Shown here one piece after another: positions 25,615 to 35,021 of a stretch of 64,000 nt of DNA. The stretch is from assembly GCA_029310945.1 (NCBI GenBank), contig JARJFC010000002.1, positions 146,712-210,711 on the forward strand, written 5' to 3'. Below the pieces are notes generated by a model, which worked only from the letters and a program-made list of their open reading frames with translations, did no database searches and was not told the origin of the DNA. A program made the position numbers and the translations under genes. The DNA comes from Leptospira sp. 96542 (GTDB taxonomy: Bacteria > Spirochaetota > Leptospiria > Leptospirales > Leptospiraceae). Every line of letters begins with the position of its first letter. Position 1 is the first letter of the stretch.

Positions 25615-26421
25615 ATGAGAAAGTATCTACCATTGTTTTTTTTGTTGGGGTTTCTTGCTTGCGCCACTGTCCCAAGTGCAGATCTCCCCGTTAAATCCTC
25701 TGTAGAAGGAAAACCATTCGAATACAAATTGGATGGAAAAACTTATGAAGGTTATTTAGCTTCTGATTCTTCGCAAGCAGGAAAACGCCCAGGCATTCTT
25801 GTTATTCATGAGTGGTGGGGTTTGAATGATTACCCAAAACAAAGAGCGAAACAGTTGGCCGATATGGGATACGTTGCTTTTGCAATGGATATCTACGGAA
25901 AAGGAATTATGGCCAAAGACCATAACGAAGCTGGCAAACTATCGAGTGCCAATGGAGACGCGAAAGTCCTTCTAAAAAAAATCAACAAAGCTCTGGAGAT
26001 TTTAAAATCAAATCCTAATGTAGATAGTACAAAAATAGGAGCTATTGGGTATTGTTTTGGTGGAAAAGGAGTCATTGAGCTTGCGTTAGATGGTTCGCAA
26101 TTGAAAGGTGGAGTTGTATCTTTCCATGGTCTTTTGGGTAGCCAAAATTTAGTTTCGGGTTCAAAAAAAGTAAAAACTAAAATCTTGGTTCACCACGGAG
26201 CGGATGATCCGTTTATGCCCAAGGAAACAGTGACAAATTTTGTGAAGGTGTTGACCGATGCTAAAGCTCCATTGACTTTCGTCGCGCATCCAGGAGCAGT
26301 GCACGGTTTTACAAGACCAGGCTCCGAAAAACACGGATTACCTGGCCTGGCATACAATGAAAAAGCGGATTATGCTTCCTTTGAAAGTATGAAAAACTTT
26401 TTTGCAGAAAATTTTAAATAA
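25615..26421 (+). CDS. Dienelactone hydrolase family lipoprotein
   Basis: An alpha/beta hydrolase exported as a lipoprotein: MRKYLPLFFLLGFLAC is the signal peptide with lipobox FLAC. The DLH signature is clear. WWGLNDYPKQRAKQLADMGYVAFAMDIYG is followed by nucleophile Cys in GYCFGG, Asp in HHGADDPFMP and His in GAVHGFTRPG. The nucleophile is Cys, as in true dienelactone hydrolases. The substrate outside the cell is unknown. I use ATG at 25615 with AGGAG five bases upstream; a start at 25567 would bury the signal peptide. The 3' end overlaps the CzcA gene by 52 bases on the opposite strand. Confidence 0.86.
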   Translation: MRKYLPLFFLLGFLACATVPSADLPVKSSVEGKPFEYKLDGKTYEGYLASDSSQAGKRPGILVIHEWWGLNDYPKQRAKQLADMGYVAFAMDIYGKGIMAKDHNEAGKLSSANGDAKVLLKKINKALEILKSNPNVDSTKIGAIGYCFGGKGVIELALDGSQLKGGVVSFHGLLGSQNLVSGSKKVKTKILVHHGADDPFMPKETVTNFVKVLTDAKAPLTFVAHPGAVHGFTRPGSEKHGLPGLAYNEKADYASFESMKNFFAENFK

Positions 26422-29400
26422 ACCAAAGGTAAAACAAAAAGGGTTAGGAGGCTTGCTGTTACTAACCCTCCAATCACAACAGTAGCAAGAGGTCTTTGTA
26501 CCTCTGCTCCTGGTGAGGTACTAATTGCCATAGGTATAAATCCGATCGAGGCAAGTAGTGCTGTTGTTAAAACAGGCCGTAACCTTGATAAACTTGCCGT
26601 TTTGATTGCTTCAATTTTTTCCATACCATTTTTTTCAAGATTCGCTATGAAACTTATCAAAACAAGTCCATTGAGAACAGCAATTCCAAACAAGGCAATG
26701 AAACCAACTCCTGCTGAAATACTGAAAGGCATTCCTCGTAAAAACAAAACAATGATACCTCCAGTGATAGCAAAAGGAACATTGAGGAAAATGATAAGTG
26801 CTTTTGTTATGTCTTCAAATGCAAAGTATAGAATGAGTAAAATGGTAAATAGTGTTATGGGAATTACAATCATTAGGCTATAACTGGCAGATTCGAATTT
26901 CTGAAATTCACCTCCGATCTCATAGTTGTATCCATCAGGAAATTGAATTTTTGTTAGTTTATCTTTTACTTCCGTTACAGTACTTAACAAATCTTTGCCT
27001 CTAATATTAAACTGAACTAAAGCGTACCGGTTTTGGTTGTGATGATAAATTTGTACGGGTCCGTCTTCGATTTTGATCTCTGCCAATTCCCGTAGAGGAA
27101 TAAAAATATTTTTTGCCACACCTATAGGTAAATTTTGAATGGAAGCAGATGTGTTTGTATGGGTTGTTTTGATTACAATTTCAAATCGTTTTATCCCTTC
27201 ATAGACAATTCCGACATTCGTCCCAGATGATAGTGAAGAAACAATTTGGTTGAGTTCTTGGATACTCATACCATACCTCGATAATTTTTCTCTATTTGGT
27301 ATAATTCTTAGGTATTCGAGTCCGTAAAGTTGTTCGATTCTTAAGTCGGTAACTCCTTCAATTTGATTTATGTTTTCACTTATTTGTTCTGCAATTGATT
27401 TTAAAATTTGTAAATCTTCACCGTAAATTTTGATGCCAACATCCGAACGAATGCCTGCCATGATTTCATTATTCCGCATTTCGATTGGTTGTGATAATCC
27501 GTAAGCAACTTCGGGAACAATTGTTTGAAAGATTGACTCTATCTTTTTTTCTATTTCAAATTTAGATAATTTCCATTCTGACCTTGGTTTCATCTCTAAG
27601 TACATATCTGTTTTTTCAACCCCCATCGGTTCGATAGCGAGTTCTGGAGATCCTGTGCGAGAAACAATATTTATCACTTCTGGGATTTCTTTCAAAATGG
27701 CTTTTTCAATTTTAAGAGAGGATTGGAGTGATTCAGATAATGAAGTAGACGGATATCGGTTTACTTCAATTAGAAGGTCACCTTCATCAAGTTTGGGAAT
27801 AAATTCTCCTCCAAGAAAAAGTGAAATTAATATGGAAATACCCAATAGAGTGAGTGAAGAATAACCAATCATTTTTGGGTTAGCAAGCGAATCATTAAGT
27901 TTTGGCGAATACCATTTTGTGATTTTTTCGAATATTGGTGTATTGTGATTTGTTTGATCGTTTGCTTTTAAAAATAAAGATGCTAAAACAGGTATGATTG
28001 TGAGAGTTAAAAAAAAAGCACCAAACAATGCAAAAATAACTGTAGTAGCCATTGGGATAAACATTTTTCCTTCTGTTCCACTGAGAGTTAGAATTGGAAT
28101 GTATACAATGCCAATGATGATCTCACCAAAAATAGTTGCTTTTCGAACTTCAACAGTTGCGTTTAAGATTGTGTTTCGTTGTTCTGAATCGGTTAGTTGT
28201 CTTCCTAACTCTTTTCTTTTGATTCCTAAATGTCTATGCGCATTTTCGATCAATATAACAGCACCATCTACAATCAGGCCAAAATCAATAGCTCCCATAG
28301 ACATTAAATTTGCTGGCATGTCACGCAGGAACATAAGAGAAATTGCGAATAACATCGCCATTGGTATGATAGATGCGATCACAAGTCCTGATCGTAAATC
28401 ACCTATCATCAAAAATAAGATGAGAATAACAAGTATAGCTCCTTCCGAAAGATTCCAGATGATTGTTTGGATGGTATTTTTTACCATGATGGAACGGTCA
28501 TAATAAGGAGATATTGTCATACCCTGGGGTAGAGTTTTGGAAATTTCTTCTACCCTTAGTTTCACATTGTTTGTAACTTTGAGTGAATTTTCACCAAGTA
28601 ACATGAGTGTGACGGCACCCACCACTTCTGATTCTCCGTTAGAAGTGGCGCCACCTTTTCGTAATCTATGGCCTTCTTTTATTTCCGCAATCTGGCTTAG
28701 ATAAATTGGATATCCATCATCTGTTTTAGAAACAGCAATATTGGAAAAGTCGTGAATGCTTTTTAATAGCCCATCGCTGCCGATGATGAGTTGTTCTTTT
28801 TTCACTTCTAAATAACCACTGCCGGTCGCAGAGTTATTTTTTTGTAAAGCTTGTATGATCTGATCAAAACCAACACGCAGAGATGAAGTTTTGTAAGGAT
28901 CCACTATGATTTGAAATTGTTTAGTGAATCCGCCAAATCGATTAACTTCGACAATGCCTGGAACTGTTTTTAATAATGGATTTATATACCAATCTAAATA
29001 TGTTGTGAGTTCGGTAGGAGAGTGTAGTGAACTATTTAAAGTAAATTGATAAACTTCGCCGAGTCCTGTTGTAATCGGTGCAAGAGTTGGTTTACCATAA
29101 ATGATTGGAATCGTTTCGCTTGCCTCTACCAGTTTTTCACTAATCATTTGTCGAGCGGATAATAGATCAGACCCATCCTCAAAAATTGCTGTTACAAGTG
29201 AAAATCCATATCGTGAAACTGATCTAACTTCCGTTAAATTTGGAGTTCCCGTGATGGCTCTTTCTATGGGAAGTGTAATGTATTGTTCTATTTCAATTGC
29301 TGAGAGGGCAGGGGAATTTGTAATGATCTGAACTTGAACGTTAGTTATATCAGGAATTGCATCTACCTTTAAATGATAGACAGAATATAATCCGATAAAC

Positions 29401-29477
29401 ACTAAAAAGCTTGAAGCTAAAATGACTAATAATCGATTGTTTAAAGAAAATGAAACAAGTTTGGTTAGAAAATCCAT
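26370..29477 (-). CDS. czcA: CzcA-type heavy-metal RND efflux pump
   Basis: The inner-membrane proton antiporter of a tripartite metal efflux system. It has 1035 residues, the usual length, with the twelve-helix RND plan, two large periplasmic loops and the HME-family signature DFGLIVDGAVILIENAHRH in helix 4. The start follows the adaptor stop directly. It pumps divalent metals (Co, Zn, Cd) or monovalent Cu/Ag out of the periplasm. The ion cannot be read reliably here. The last 52 bases overlap the end of the dienelactone hydrolase gene. Confidence 0.9.
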   Translation of the reverse strand: MDFLTKLVSFSLNNRLLVILASSFLVFIGLYSVYHLKVDAIPDITNVQVQIITNSPALSAIEIEQYITLPIERAITGTPNLTEVRSVSRYGFSLVTAIFEDGSDLLSARQMISEKLVEASETIPIIYGKPTLAPITTGLGEVYQFTLNSSLHSPTELTTYLDWYINPLLKTVPGIVEVNRFGGFTKQFQIIVDPYKTSSLRVGFDQIIQALQKNNSATGSGYLEVKKEQLIIGSDGLLKSIHDFSNIAVSKTDDGYPIYLSQIAEIKEGHRLRKGGATSNGESEVVGAVTLMLLGENSLKVTNNVKLRVEEISKTLPQGMTISPYYDRSIMVKNTIQTIIWNLSEGAILVILILFLMIGDLRSGLVIASIIPMAMLFAISLMFLRDMPANLMSMGAIDFGLIVDGAVILIENAHRHLGIKRKELGRQLTDSEQRNTILNATVEVRKATIFGEIIIGIVYIPILTLSGTEGKMFIPMATTVIFALFGAFFLTLTIIPVLASLFLKANDQTNHNTPIFEKITKWYSPKLNDSLANPKMIGYSSLTLLGISILISLFLGGEFIPKLDEGDLLIEVNRYPSTSLSESLQSSLKIEKAILKEIPEVINIVSRTGSPELAIEPMGVEKTDMYLEMKPRSEWKLSKFEIEKKIESIFQTIVPEVAYGLSQPIEMRNNEIMAGIRSDVGIKIYGEDLQILKSIAEQISENINQIEGVTDLRIEQLYGLEYLRIIPNREKLSRYGMSIQELNQIVSSLSSGTNVGIVYEGIKRFEIVIKTTHTNTSASIQNLPIGVAKNIFIPLRELAEIKIEDGPVQIYHHNQNRYALVQFNIRGKDLLSTVTEVKDKLTKIQFPDGYNYEIGGEFQKFESASYSLMIVIPITLFTILLILYFAFEDITKALIIFLNVPFAITGGIIVLFLRGMPFSISAGVGFIALFGIAVLNGLVLISFIANLEKNGMEKIEAIKTASLSRLRPVLTTALLASIGFIPMAISTSPGAEVQRPLATVVIGGLVTASLLTLFVLPLVYLKFSAKKFFILSKEA

Positions 29478-30623
29478 TCATTCGCCTCCAAAACTTGATT
29501 TGAATTTAATGGCTTTTAAAGCAAAGGCTCCACCTACAACGATCTCATCTCCTTCGTTTAGGTTATCGATTGCCTCAACTTTACCTAGGTATTCACTGCC
29601 GATTTTAATTTCTTTCCACAAAAATTCAGTTTCATTTATTTTTTGAAAAACATAGGATTTATTTTGATAAGATTGAATCGATTCTTTAGGGAGAACAAAT
29701 GTTAGCTTTTTGTTTACACCGAATGATACTTTCCCAAATAGACCGATTTTTGCTAAAGCATTTTTGTTTTTAAAAACAATCCTTGCATGTACAGTTCTCG
29801 AAACGGGGTCAACTTTTTCCCCAATATGCTCAAGTTTTCCTTCAAAACTGATCTCAGGATAAGCATTCAAAATAATGTTTGCATTGACACCTTCTTTTAA
29901 ATATTGTAAATGATCTTCAAAAACTTTTGCTTGAAACCAAACGGTCGATAGGTCAACAATTGTTGTCAAAATCTGATTTGCTTGGACAATAGAACCTGGT
30001 ACAGCGTTTCTAGAAATTGATAACCCTGATTTTGGAGCATAAACAATGTAAATACCCGAAACTGAATTGTCTATGGGAAGTCCATTTACTCGCAAACTCT
30101 CTTCTGTTGCTTTTTTTTCGGCGAGAATAATGTTCAAATTTGTTTCTGCATCGATAAGCTCTTGTTTTGCGGCAAGATTCATTTTCACCAACGTTTCAAT
30201 CCTTTTTACATTTTGTTCGTAAGATGTTAATTTTGATTTTGTAATTTGGTAATTCGATCTCAGATTGGCAAGCTCAGGAGAATCGATAATGGCTAATTTT
30301 TGTCCCTTTGTTATTCTATCACCTTCAACAAAGAATACTTTTGTAATTCGTCCAGGTAGTCTTGCTGGTACGTCGGTAACTGCGTCTGACGGTGCTTCCG
30401 TTTCACCTGTCAACTCTATTAAAGTTACCATTGGTTCTTTTGTTATTTTAATCGTTTGAATTTCTAAATTATCTAATATTTCCGTATTTACTGTGATCAA
30501 ATTTTCATCTTTTGCTGAAAAACTCTCAGCTCCTGAAGATTTCGATTTTGAAAGAAAAAAATAGATACATGTTGAAAATAGTGTAATAATTAATAATATA
30601 ATAATACTTCGTTTCATCTTCAT
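29478..30623 (-). CDS. czcB: CzcB-type periplasmic adaptor (membrane fusion protein)
   Basis: A 381-residue HlyD/CusB-type adaptor that links pump and outer-membrane channel. It has an N-terminal membrane anchor (SIIILLIITLFSTCIYFFL), a lipoyl-like barrel half (GRITKVFFVEGDRITKGQKLAIIDSPEL), a helical hairpin (~130-190) and the second barrel half (YAPKSGLSISRNAVPGSIVQ). No N-terminal metal-binding Met or His cluster is evident. It overlaps the end of the channel gene by four bases and abuts czcA. Confidence 0.88.
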   Translation of the reverse strand: MKMKRSIIILLIITLFSTCIYFFLSKSKSSGAESFSAKDENLITVNTEILDNLEIQTIKITKEPMVTLIELTGETEAPSDAVTDVPARLPGRITKVFFVEGDRITKGQKLAIIDSPELANLRSNYQITKSKLTSYEQNVKRIETLVKMNLAAKQELIDAETNLNIILAEKKATEESLRVNGLPIDNSVSGIYIVYAPKSGLSISRNAVPGSIVQANQILTTIVDLSTVWFQAKVFEDHLQYLKEGVNANIILNAYPEISFEGKLEHIGEKVDPVSRTVHARIVFKNKNALAKIGLFGKVSFGVNKKLTFVLPKESIQSYQNKSYVFQKINETEFLWKEIKIGSEYLGKVEAIDNLNEGDEIVVGGAFALKAIKFKSSFGGE

Positions 30624-31930
30624 TGTCCTCCATCTTTTAATTTGTAACCAAGCACTCTCAAAAGTTCAATTTTGGCCATTTCAAATTCTGATTTTGCGCT
30701 TAGGTGATTAATTATAGTTTGGATCAAAATTCGCTGGTGATTGATTGCATCGATCACTTTGATTTTACCCTGTTTGATGGCTTCTTGGAGATGGTTAATA
30801 TCTGCTTCTGCCTTACCAAGTTTTACGTCATCAAAAAGTTTCATTTCCTCACTCAATAATACGTAGTTTGTAATTGCGATGATCACTTCTTGTTTGATAT
30901 TTGTTTCGACCGATTCTTTGAAAATTTTTGATTGTTCTATTTTTGAAGATCCAATGGAAGTTTCTGCTTCGTAGTTTCTCCAAACAGGAATTTGGAAACT
31001 AAACATGCCCCCAACCACTCTTTCATTGAAACCGTCGTTTTGCACAAAGGCGCCAAAACTTACATTGGGAATTTTTTGGTTTCGGATTTCGTTTCTACGA
31101 AGCACACTCAGTTCAATGTCTTTCTCTTGGATTTTTAACTCGGGTCTTTTTTGAATCGCAAATTGAATTAAGTCTTTCTTTGTTTTTGGTAAATTATTTG
31201 GAATCGTAATTTCTGAATATTTAAGTTTTTCAATTGGAAAATCTTCATTCAAATAAACCAATATACTTGATTTTAAATTTTCCTTATATCTTTTGAATTG
31301 ATTCCAGGTTCGATACAGTCGAATCTCTTCTGCTTCGGACAAGGATTCGTCAATGCCAGGAGATAATCCAAGGTTCACTCTTGCCTTTGAAATATTTTTT
31401 AGTTCTGAGACCAATTGTAAACTTTCGAAGTAGTTTTTTTCTTCTTTATCCAAAAACTGGTATTGAACAATTTTTTTTAGAAAATCAAATTCTAATGCCC
31501 TATCGGTAGATTCTATCTGTAATACCTGTGTTTGGAATTCCTCATCCGCAATTTGAATCATTATTTCACGTTTGCCATTAGTGAAAATTTCTTGGTTAAC
31601 CATCAACTGAAAGTTATTAGTAATAGAATCAGACTCGGGGAAAAGCGAAACATTGGATGAAGATCTTCGGTTTGCTATATAGTTCGAAAAACTAGGATTA
31701 GATGGAAAGTAGTAAGAAGCAATTTTCTTTCTACCCATCATTTCCTGAAGTTTTGCGCCTTCGATGCGACTGTTTGGGTGATTTGAAACGATGCATTGGA
31801 TTGTTTCATATAAATCAGTAGATGAATTGCAGTTGTTTGGAAAATTTGTTTCGCCTTGTAACGAAAATGAATGCGCAAAGTAAAAAAATAGGGAACCCAA
31901 AACATGAGTTCGTTTTATAAATGAGAACAT
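30620..31930 (-). CDS. czcC: CzcC-type outer-membrane channel (TolC family)
   Basis: Outer-membrane factor of the efflux system: signal peptide (VLGSLFFYFAHSFSLQG), then two TolC-like long helical repeats with NHPNSRIEGAKLQEMMGRKKIASYYFPSNPSF and KRPELKIQEKDIELSVLRRNEIRNQKIPNVSFGAFVQNDG. Length 436 is normal. First of the three efflux genes, 34 bases after the His/Cys-rich exported protein. All three are tightly coupled. Confidence 0.86.
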   Translation of the reverse strand: MFSFIKRTHVLGSLFFYFAHSFSLQGETNFPNNCNSSTDLYETIQCIVSNHPNSRIEGAKLQEMMGRKKIASYYFPSNPSFSNYIANRRSSSNVSLFPESDSITNNFQLMVNQEIFTNGKREIMIQIADEEFQTQVLQIESTDRALEFDFLKKIVQYQFLDKEEKNYFESLQLVSELKNISKARVNLGLSPGIDESLSEAEEIRLYRTWNQFKRYKENLKSSILVYLNEDFPIEKLKYSEITIPNNLPKTKKDLIQFAIQKRPELKIQEKDIELSVLRRNEIRNQKIPNVSFGAFVQNDGFNERVVGGMFSFQIPVWRNYEAETSIGSSKIEQSKIFKESVETNIKQEVIIAITNYVLLSEEMKLFDDVKLGKAEADINHLQEAIKQGKIKVIDAINHQRILIQTIINHLSAKSEFEMAKIELLRVLGYKLKDGGQ

Positions 31931-31964
31931 ATGTACCTCTAGTTTGTTTGTATTTTAAACTAAA

Positions 31965-32351
31965 CTAGGTTAGACGGGGTGGTCTGAAAAAATCGAAACT
32001 AAGAGAAAATTTAGGAAAGGATACTTTATTTTGGGTAAGATAAACTTTATGTAGATTGATTCTGATATGCGAAAGGTATAAATCCCAAGAACAGGAAACG
32101 ATTAAATTACATGGACAAGAAATACAAACATGATCGTCGTGGTCGCCATTTTCAGATAACTCATGGTTTGATAATCCGTGAGCGTGATCTAAAAAGGCGT
32201 ATGGGCATTTTGCTTCTGCATTTCCCAATCCACCGCAGTTAGCCTCATTGTCTACTATCTTTTGGAATGTAAAGTTTACCGAAAACAAGAGTACAATACA
32301 AATATGGAATGTTTTTTTCCAATATTTGAATGTAAGCTTAAAGAGATTCAT
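31965..32351 (-). CDS. Exported His/Cys-rich protein upstream of the efflux genes
   Basis: A 128-residue protein with an N-terminal hydrophobic segment (FHICIVLLFSVNFTF), a cluster of likely metal ligands (CGGLGNAEAKC, HAHGLSNHE, HDDHVCISCPC) and a C terminus ending in FRPPRLT. It recalls the small Cys/His proteins (DUF2946-like) often found next to metal efflux operons, but I do not claim the family. It overlaps the DUF1574 gene by ATGA, so it is translated with it. A periplasmic metal-sensing or metal-buffering role is inferred from content and position. Confidence 0.68.
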   Translation of the reverse strand: MNLFKLTFKYWKKTFHICIVLLFSVNFTFQKIVDNEANCGGLGNAEAKCPYAFLDHAHGLSNHELSENGDHDDHVCISCPCNLIVSCSWDLYLSHIRINLHKVYLTQNKVSFPKFSLSFDFFRPPRLT

Positions 32352-33496
32352 TTTAATACATTTAATAGTTCTTTTGTGATTTCAGTATAACAACGTGGCG
32401 ATACATGGGCGGCATCTAAATAATAAGCACATTTCATATCAACTGTTTGCATATCTAAATATTTTACATTATAAGACTGCAGTTTAGGTAAAATAATTTC
32501 TTTATAAAGTTTTGTAACAGTAGGGTTATTTTCTACATCTGTTAAGTTCGGATGGCTTTTGGGTTTCCAAAAAATATAGGGGATCTTGTGTGTTTCTAAT
32601 AATTTAATCATCCGATCTAAGTAAGCAAGTTGTTCGTAATCCACTTCGAAATTATTGTAGATGGTTTTTTCTAACTCGTTCACCATCCACAAATATTTGA
32701 TCGCATACATTGCGGAAGACGGATCAGGATTTATATCGTCTTCGAAAATATAGGTTCCATTTTTCGACTTAAAATTTGAAATATTGTCATTAAAATCATT
32801 GTATCGATTTAATTGTTTTGGATCGATATTCATGTCTTTCATTGCTTTTTCAAGCAGAGGTGCTTTGCCTTCTTTGCCTTTTAATAAGTCAAAAAATTTT
32901 GAGAATGAAAATTGGTATCTATAGGAAAGGAATGTTCGTGTAACAAAGAGTCTGTGAACAGTGTCCGTTTCAAAATATTCTAAATGACTGAGAGCATAGG
33001 GAATGGATAAACCTTCCTGTTTAGAATAAATATTGATTAAACTGTTTCGATTAAAACTGCCAGGTGATATTTCTACAAAAACCAAGTCTGGTTTTAAACC
33101 TCGTTCCAATAACTGAAGGAACCTTGTGTAAAAATTTATAAAGGAACCTCCTGGGAATGCAATCGATTTGCCGTGCCAATCTGCTAGCTTCTTTTTGTCC
33201 TCAGAATTTAAATAAGGGTCAGCTAATGTATAGCCTGGATCCGGAAACGCATTGAAGGCTTTTGTCCGCGAAGTTCCCAGTGCCCAAATTTGTTTAGCAG
33301 ACCTAGATTTATCGAAGTCTTTTGGTTCAGAATTTTGTTCTACTTCGGCAAGGGTTAAATCAACTGATTTAAAATCTGTAACTCTATTTCGTAAGTATGG
33401 AATTGAAAGTAACCTATCCACACAAAGAAATAACACGAATATTGCGAGCGGTTTCCACCAGATCCATTGTTTTATTGGGTTTCGTTTGTTTGTCAT
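32348..33496 (-). CDS. DUF1574 family protein (AlgX/SGNH-like envelope protein)
   Basis: A 382-residue member of the DUF1574 family that is expanded in Leptospira. It has one N-terminal membrane anchor (PLAIFVLFLCVDRLLSI), then an external domain with IWALGTSRTKAFN, where the GTSR serine would be the SGNH-type nucleophile, and a late DAAHVSPRCY block with the matching Asp and His. Together with the MBOAT protein encoded 12 bases upstream it probably forms an O-acetylation pair, with MBOAT passing acyl groups across the membrane and this protein placing them on a glycan. The catalytic reading is inferred. Confidence 0.82.
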   Translation of the reverse strand: MTNKRNPIKQWIWWKPLAIFVLFLCVDRLLSIPYLRNRVTDFKSVDLTLAEVEQNSEPKDFDKSRSAKQIWALGTSRTKAFNAFPDPGYTLADPYLNSEDKKKLADWHGKSIAFPGGSFINFYTRFLQLLERGLKPDLVFVEISPGSFNRNSLINIYSKQEGLSIPYALSHLEYFETDTVHRLFVTRTFLSYRYQFSFSKFFDLLKGKEGKAPLLEKAMKDMNIDPKQLNRYNDFNDNISNFKSKNGTYIFEDDINPDPSSAMYAIKYLWMVNELEKTIYNNFEVDYEQLAYLDRMIKLLETHKIPYIFWKPKSHPNLTDVENNPTVTKLYKEIILPKLQSYNVKYLDMQTVDMKCAYYLDAAHVSPRCYTEITKELLNVLK

Positions 33497-33508
33497 ATAG
33501 TTTACAAT

Positions 33509-34912
33509 TTAAAATTGGAAGTAGATAAAAGATCTAACTTCAGATACAGTGCCTGCCACCCATAAGGAGAAAAAAACAATAAGAGAGGGAAGTAACGCCC
33601 ACTCCAATTTTCTGATTTTTATGTTTTTGAAAATATTTGGATAATATTCGAATACATGTAAGATGATGAACAATAATATTAAATACCCAACTCCATTGGG
33701 AAGTTCGATCATAACACCTTGGTTTATAAAAAAACTTTTAAAATAAGCGATGGACGTTTTGATGGAGTCGGCTCTAAAGAAAACCAAACTCATAATCGAA
33801 ACATGAAATATTAACGGTACTTTGATCCAACGTGGCCAAAATTTCTTTTTGTCTTTTTTGATGGCAAACCAGAACCTTTCCACGCACAATAAGGTTCCCA
33901 TCCAAACTCCCCACATGATGAATGTATAATTTGCGCCATGCCAAAGACCACCAAGTACCATTGTTATGAACAAATTGATATAAGACATTAAATATCCATT
34001 TTTACTTCCACCGAGTGCAAAATATAAATAGTCGCGTAGCCAGCTAGATAATGTTATGTGCCATCTCCTCCAAAACTCTTGAAAAGAGGAAGATAAAAAT
34101 GGCCCAGTGAAGTTTGGAGGGAGTTTGTAACCAAGCAAAGCAGAACATCCGCGTGCAATGTCGGTGTAACCAGCAAAATCACAATAGATTTGCATGGCAA
34201 AAAAATAAACACCAATGAGGAGTGAAACTGAATTGAAGCCAGATGGATTGTTAAAAATTTGGGTCGGGATAGACGAAATCTGATCGGCAATTAAAACTTT
34301 TTTAATGATTCCGATTAGAATCCAACTCATTCCAGCTTCAAACATTAGTTTATTTGGATATTTCGGAATATGAATTTTAATCAAAAATTCTTTTGCTCTT
34401 AAAATTGGGCCAGCAATCAATTGAGGAAAGAACAATATGAAAAGTATAAAGTCATCCAACTTAACTTTTTCTTTAAAATCGCCGCGATACACATCCACTT
34501 GGAAGGCTATGAGTTGGAAAGTATAAAAACTAATAGCAAGCGGGAGTATCCAGTTACTTGCCCACGAATCTAATGAGGATATGAGACCTAAATCGAGTAA
34601 AGTTTGTGAAAAAAAGTTCCAGTATTTAAAAGTAAATAAATTGGCAAGATTGATAATGAGTATTCCAATCAATGCTTTTTTTGCCCGGTGCGTTTCGTAC
34701 CAATGGTAATAGATATAGTTGATTACGACAATGCCTACGAAATGAAGTAGAAAGACAAAACTCCAATACCCATAAAAAACGAGAGATGCAAGAATGAGTA
34801 TATACTTTCTGTAAATATGTGGTGAGAGCCAATATACAATGTATACAATTAAAAAAAAGAGGAGAAAGATTGAACTGTTAAAGAGCAAGTGGACACCTTT
34901 CCATTTCCACAA
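33509..34912 (-). CDS. MBOAT family O-acyltransferase (AlgI/DltB-like)
   Basis: A polytopic membrane acyltransferase of the AlgI type. It shows about a dozen hydrophobic segments and the conserved blocks YCDFAGYTDIARGCSALLGY, FWRRWHITLSSWLRDYLYFALGG and LGGLWHGANYTFIMWG, whose His is the invariant MBOAT residue. The start is uncertain. TTG at 34912 has a strong GAGGAG ribosome site eight bases away, while TTG at 34888 gives the family-typical beginning LFNSSIFLLFF. It is the first gene of a minus-strand run that continues through DUF1574 to the efflux genes. Acyl donor and glycan substrate unknown. Confidence 0.86.
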   Translation of the reverse strand: MWKWKGVHLLFNSSIFLLFFLIVYIVYWLSPHIYRKYILILASLVFYGYWSFVFLLHFVGIVVINYIYYHWYETHRAKKALIGILIINLANLFTFKYWNFFSQTLLDLGLISSLDSWASNWILPLAISFYTFQLIAFQVDVYRGDFKEKVKLDDFILFILFFPQLIAGPILRAKEFLIKIHIPKYPNKLMFEAGMSWILIGIIKKVLIADQISSIPTQIFNNPSGFNSVSLLIGVYFFAMQIYCDFAGYTDIARGCSALLGYKLPPNFTGPFLSSSFQEFWRRWHITLSSWLRDYLYFALGGSKNGYLMSYINLFITMVLGGLWHGANYTFIMWGVWMGTLLCVERFWFAIKKDKKKFWPRWIKVPLIFHVSIMSLVFFRADSIKTSIAYFKSFFINQGVMIELPNGVGYLILLFIILHVFEYYPNIFKNIKIRKLEWALLPSLIVFFSLWVAGTVSEVRSFIYFQF

Positions 34913-35021
34913 TACTTCATCTCCTCGCTTAAAAAATCGAGCATAAATTCCAATCTCTGCCGGGCATTGACTGAATTGGGATTGATTTTAAACGGGTCTT
35001 TGTGCAAAAATTTATGCCAAG

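Noticed and set aside
27994..28503. 169-codon frame on the plus strand opposite czcA
   Set aside because: It is a shadow of the real gene, with no pattern of its own.
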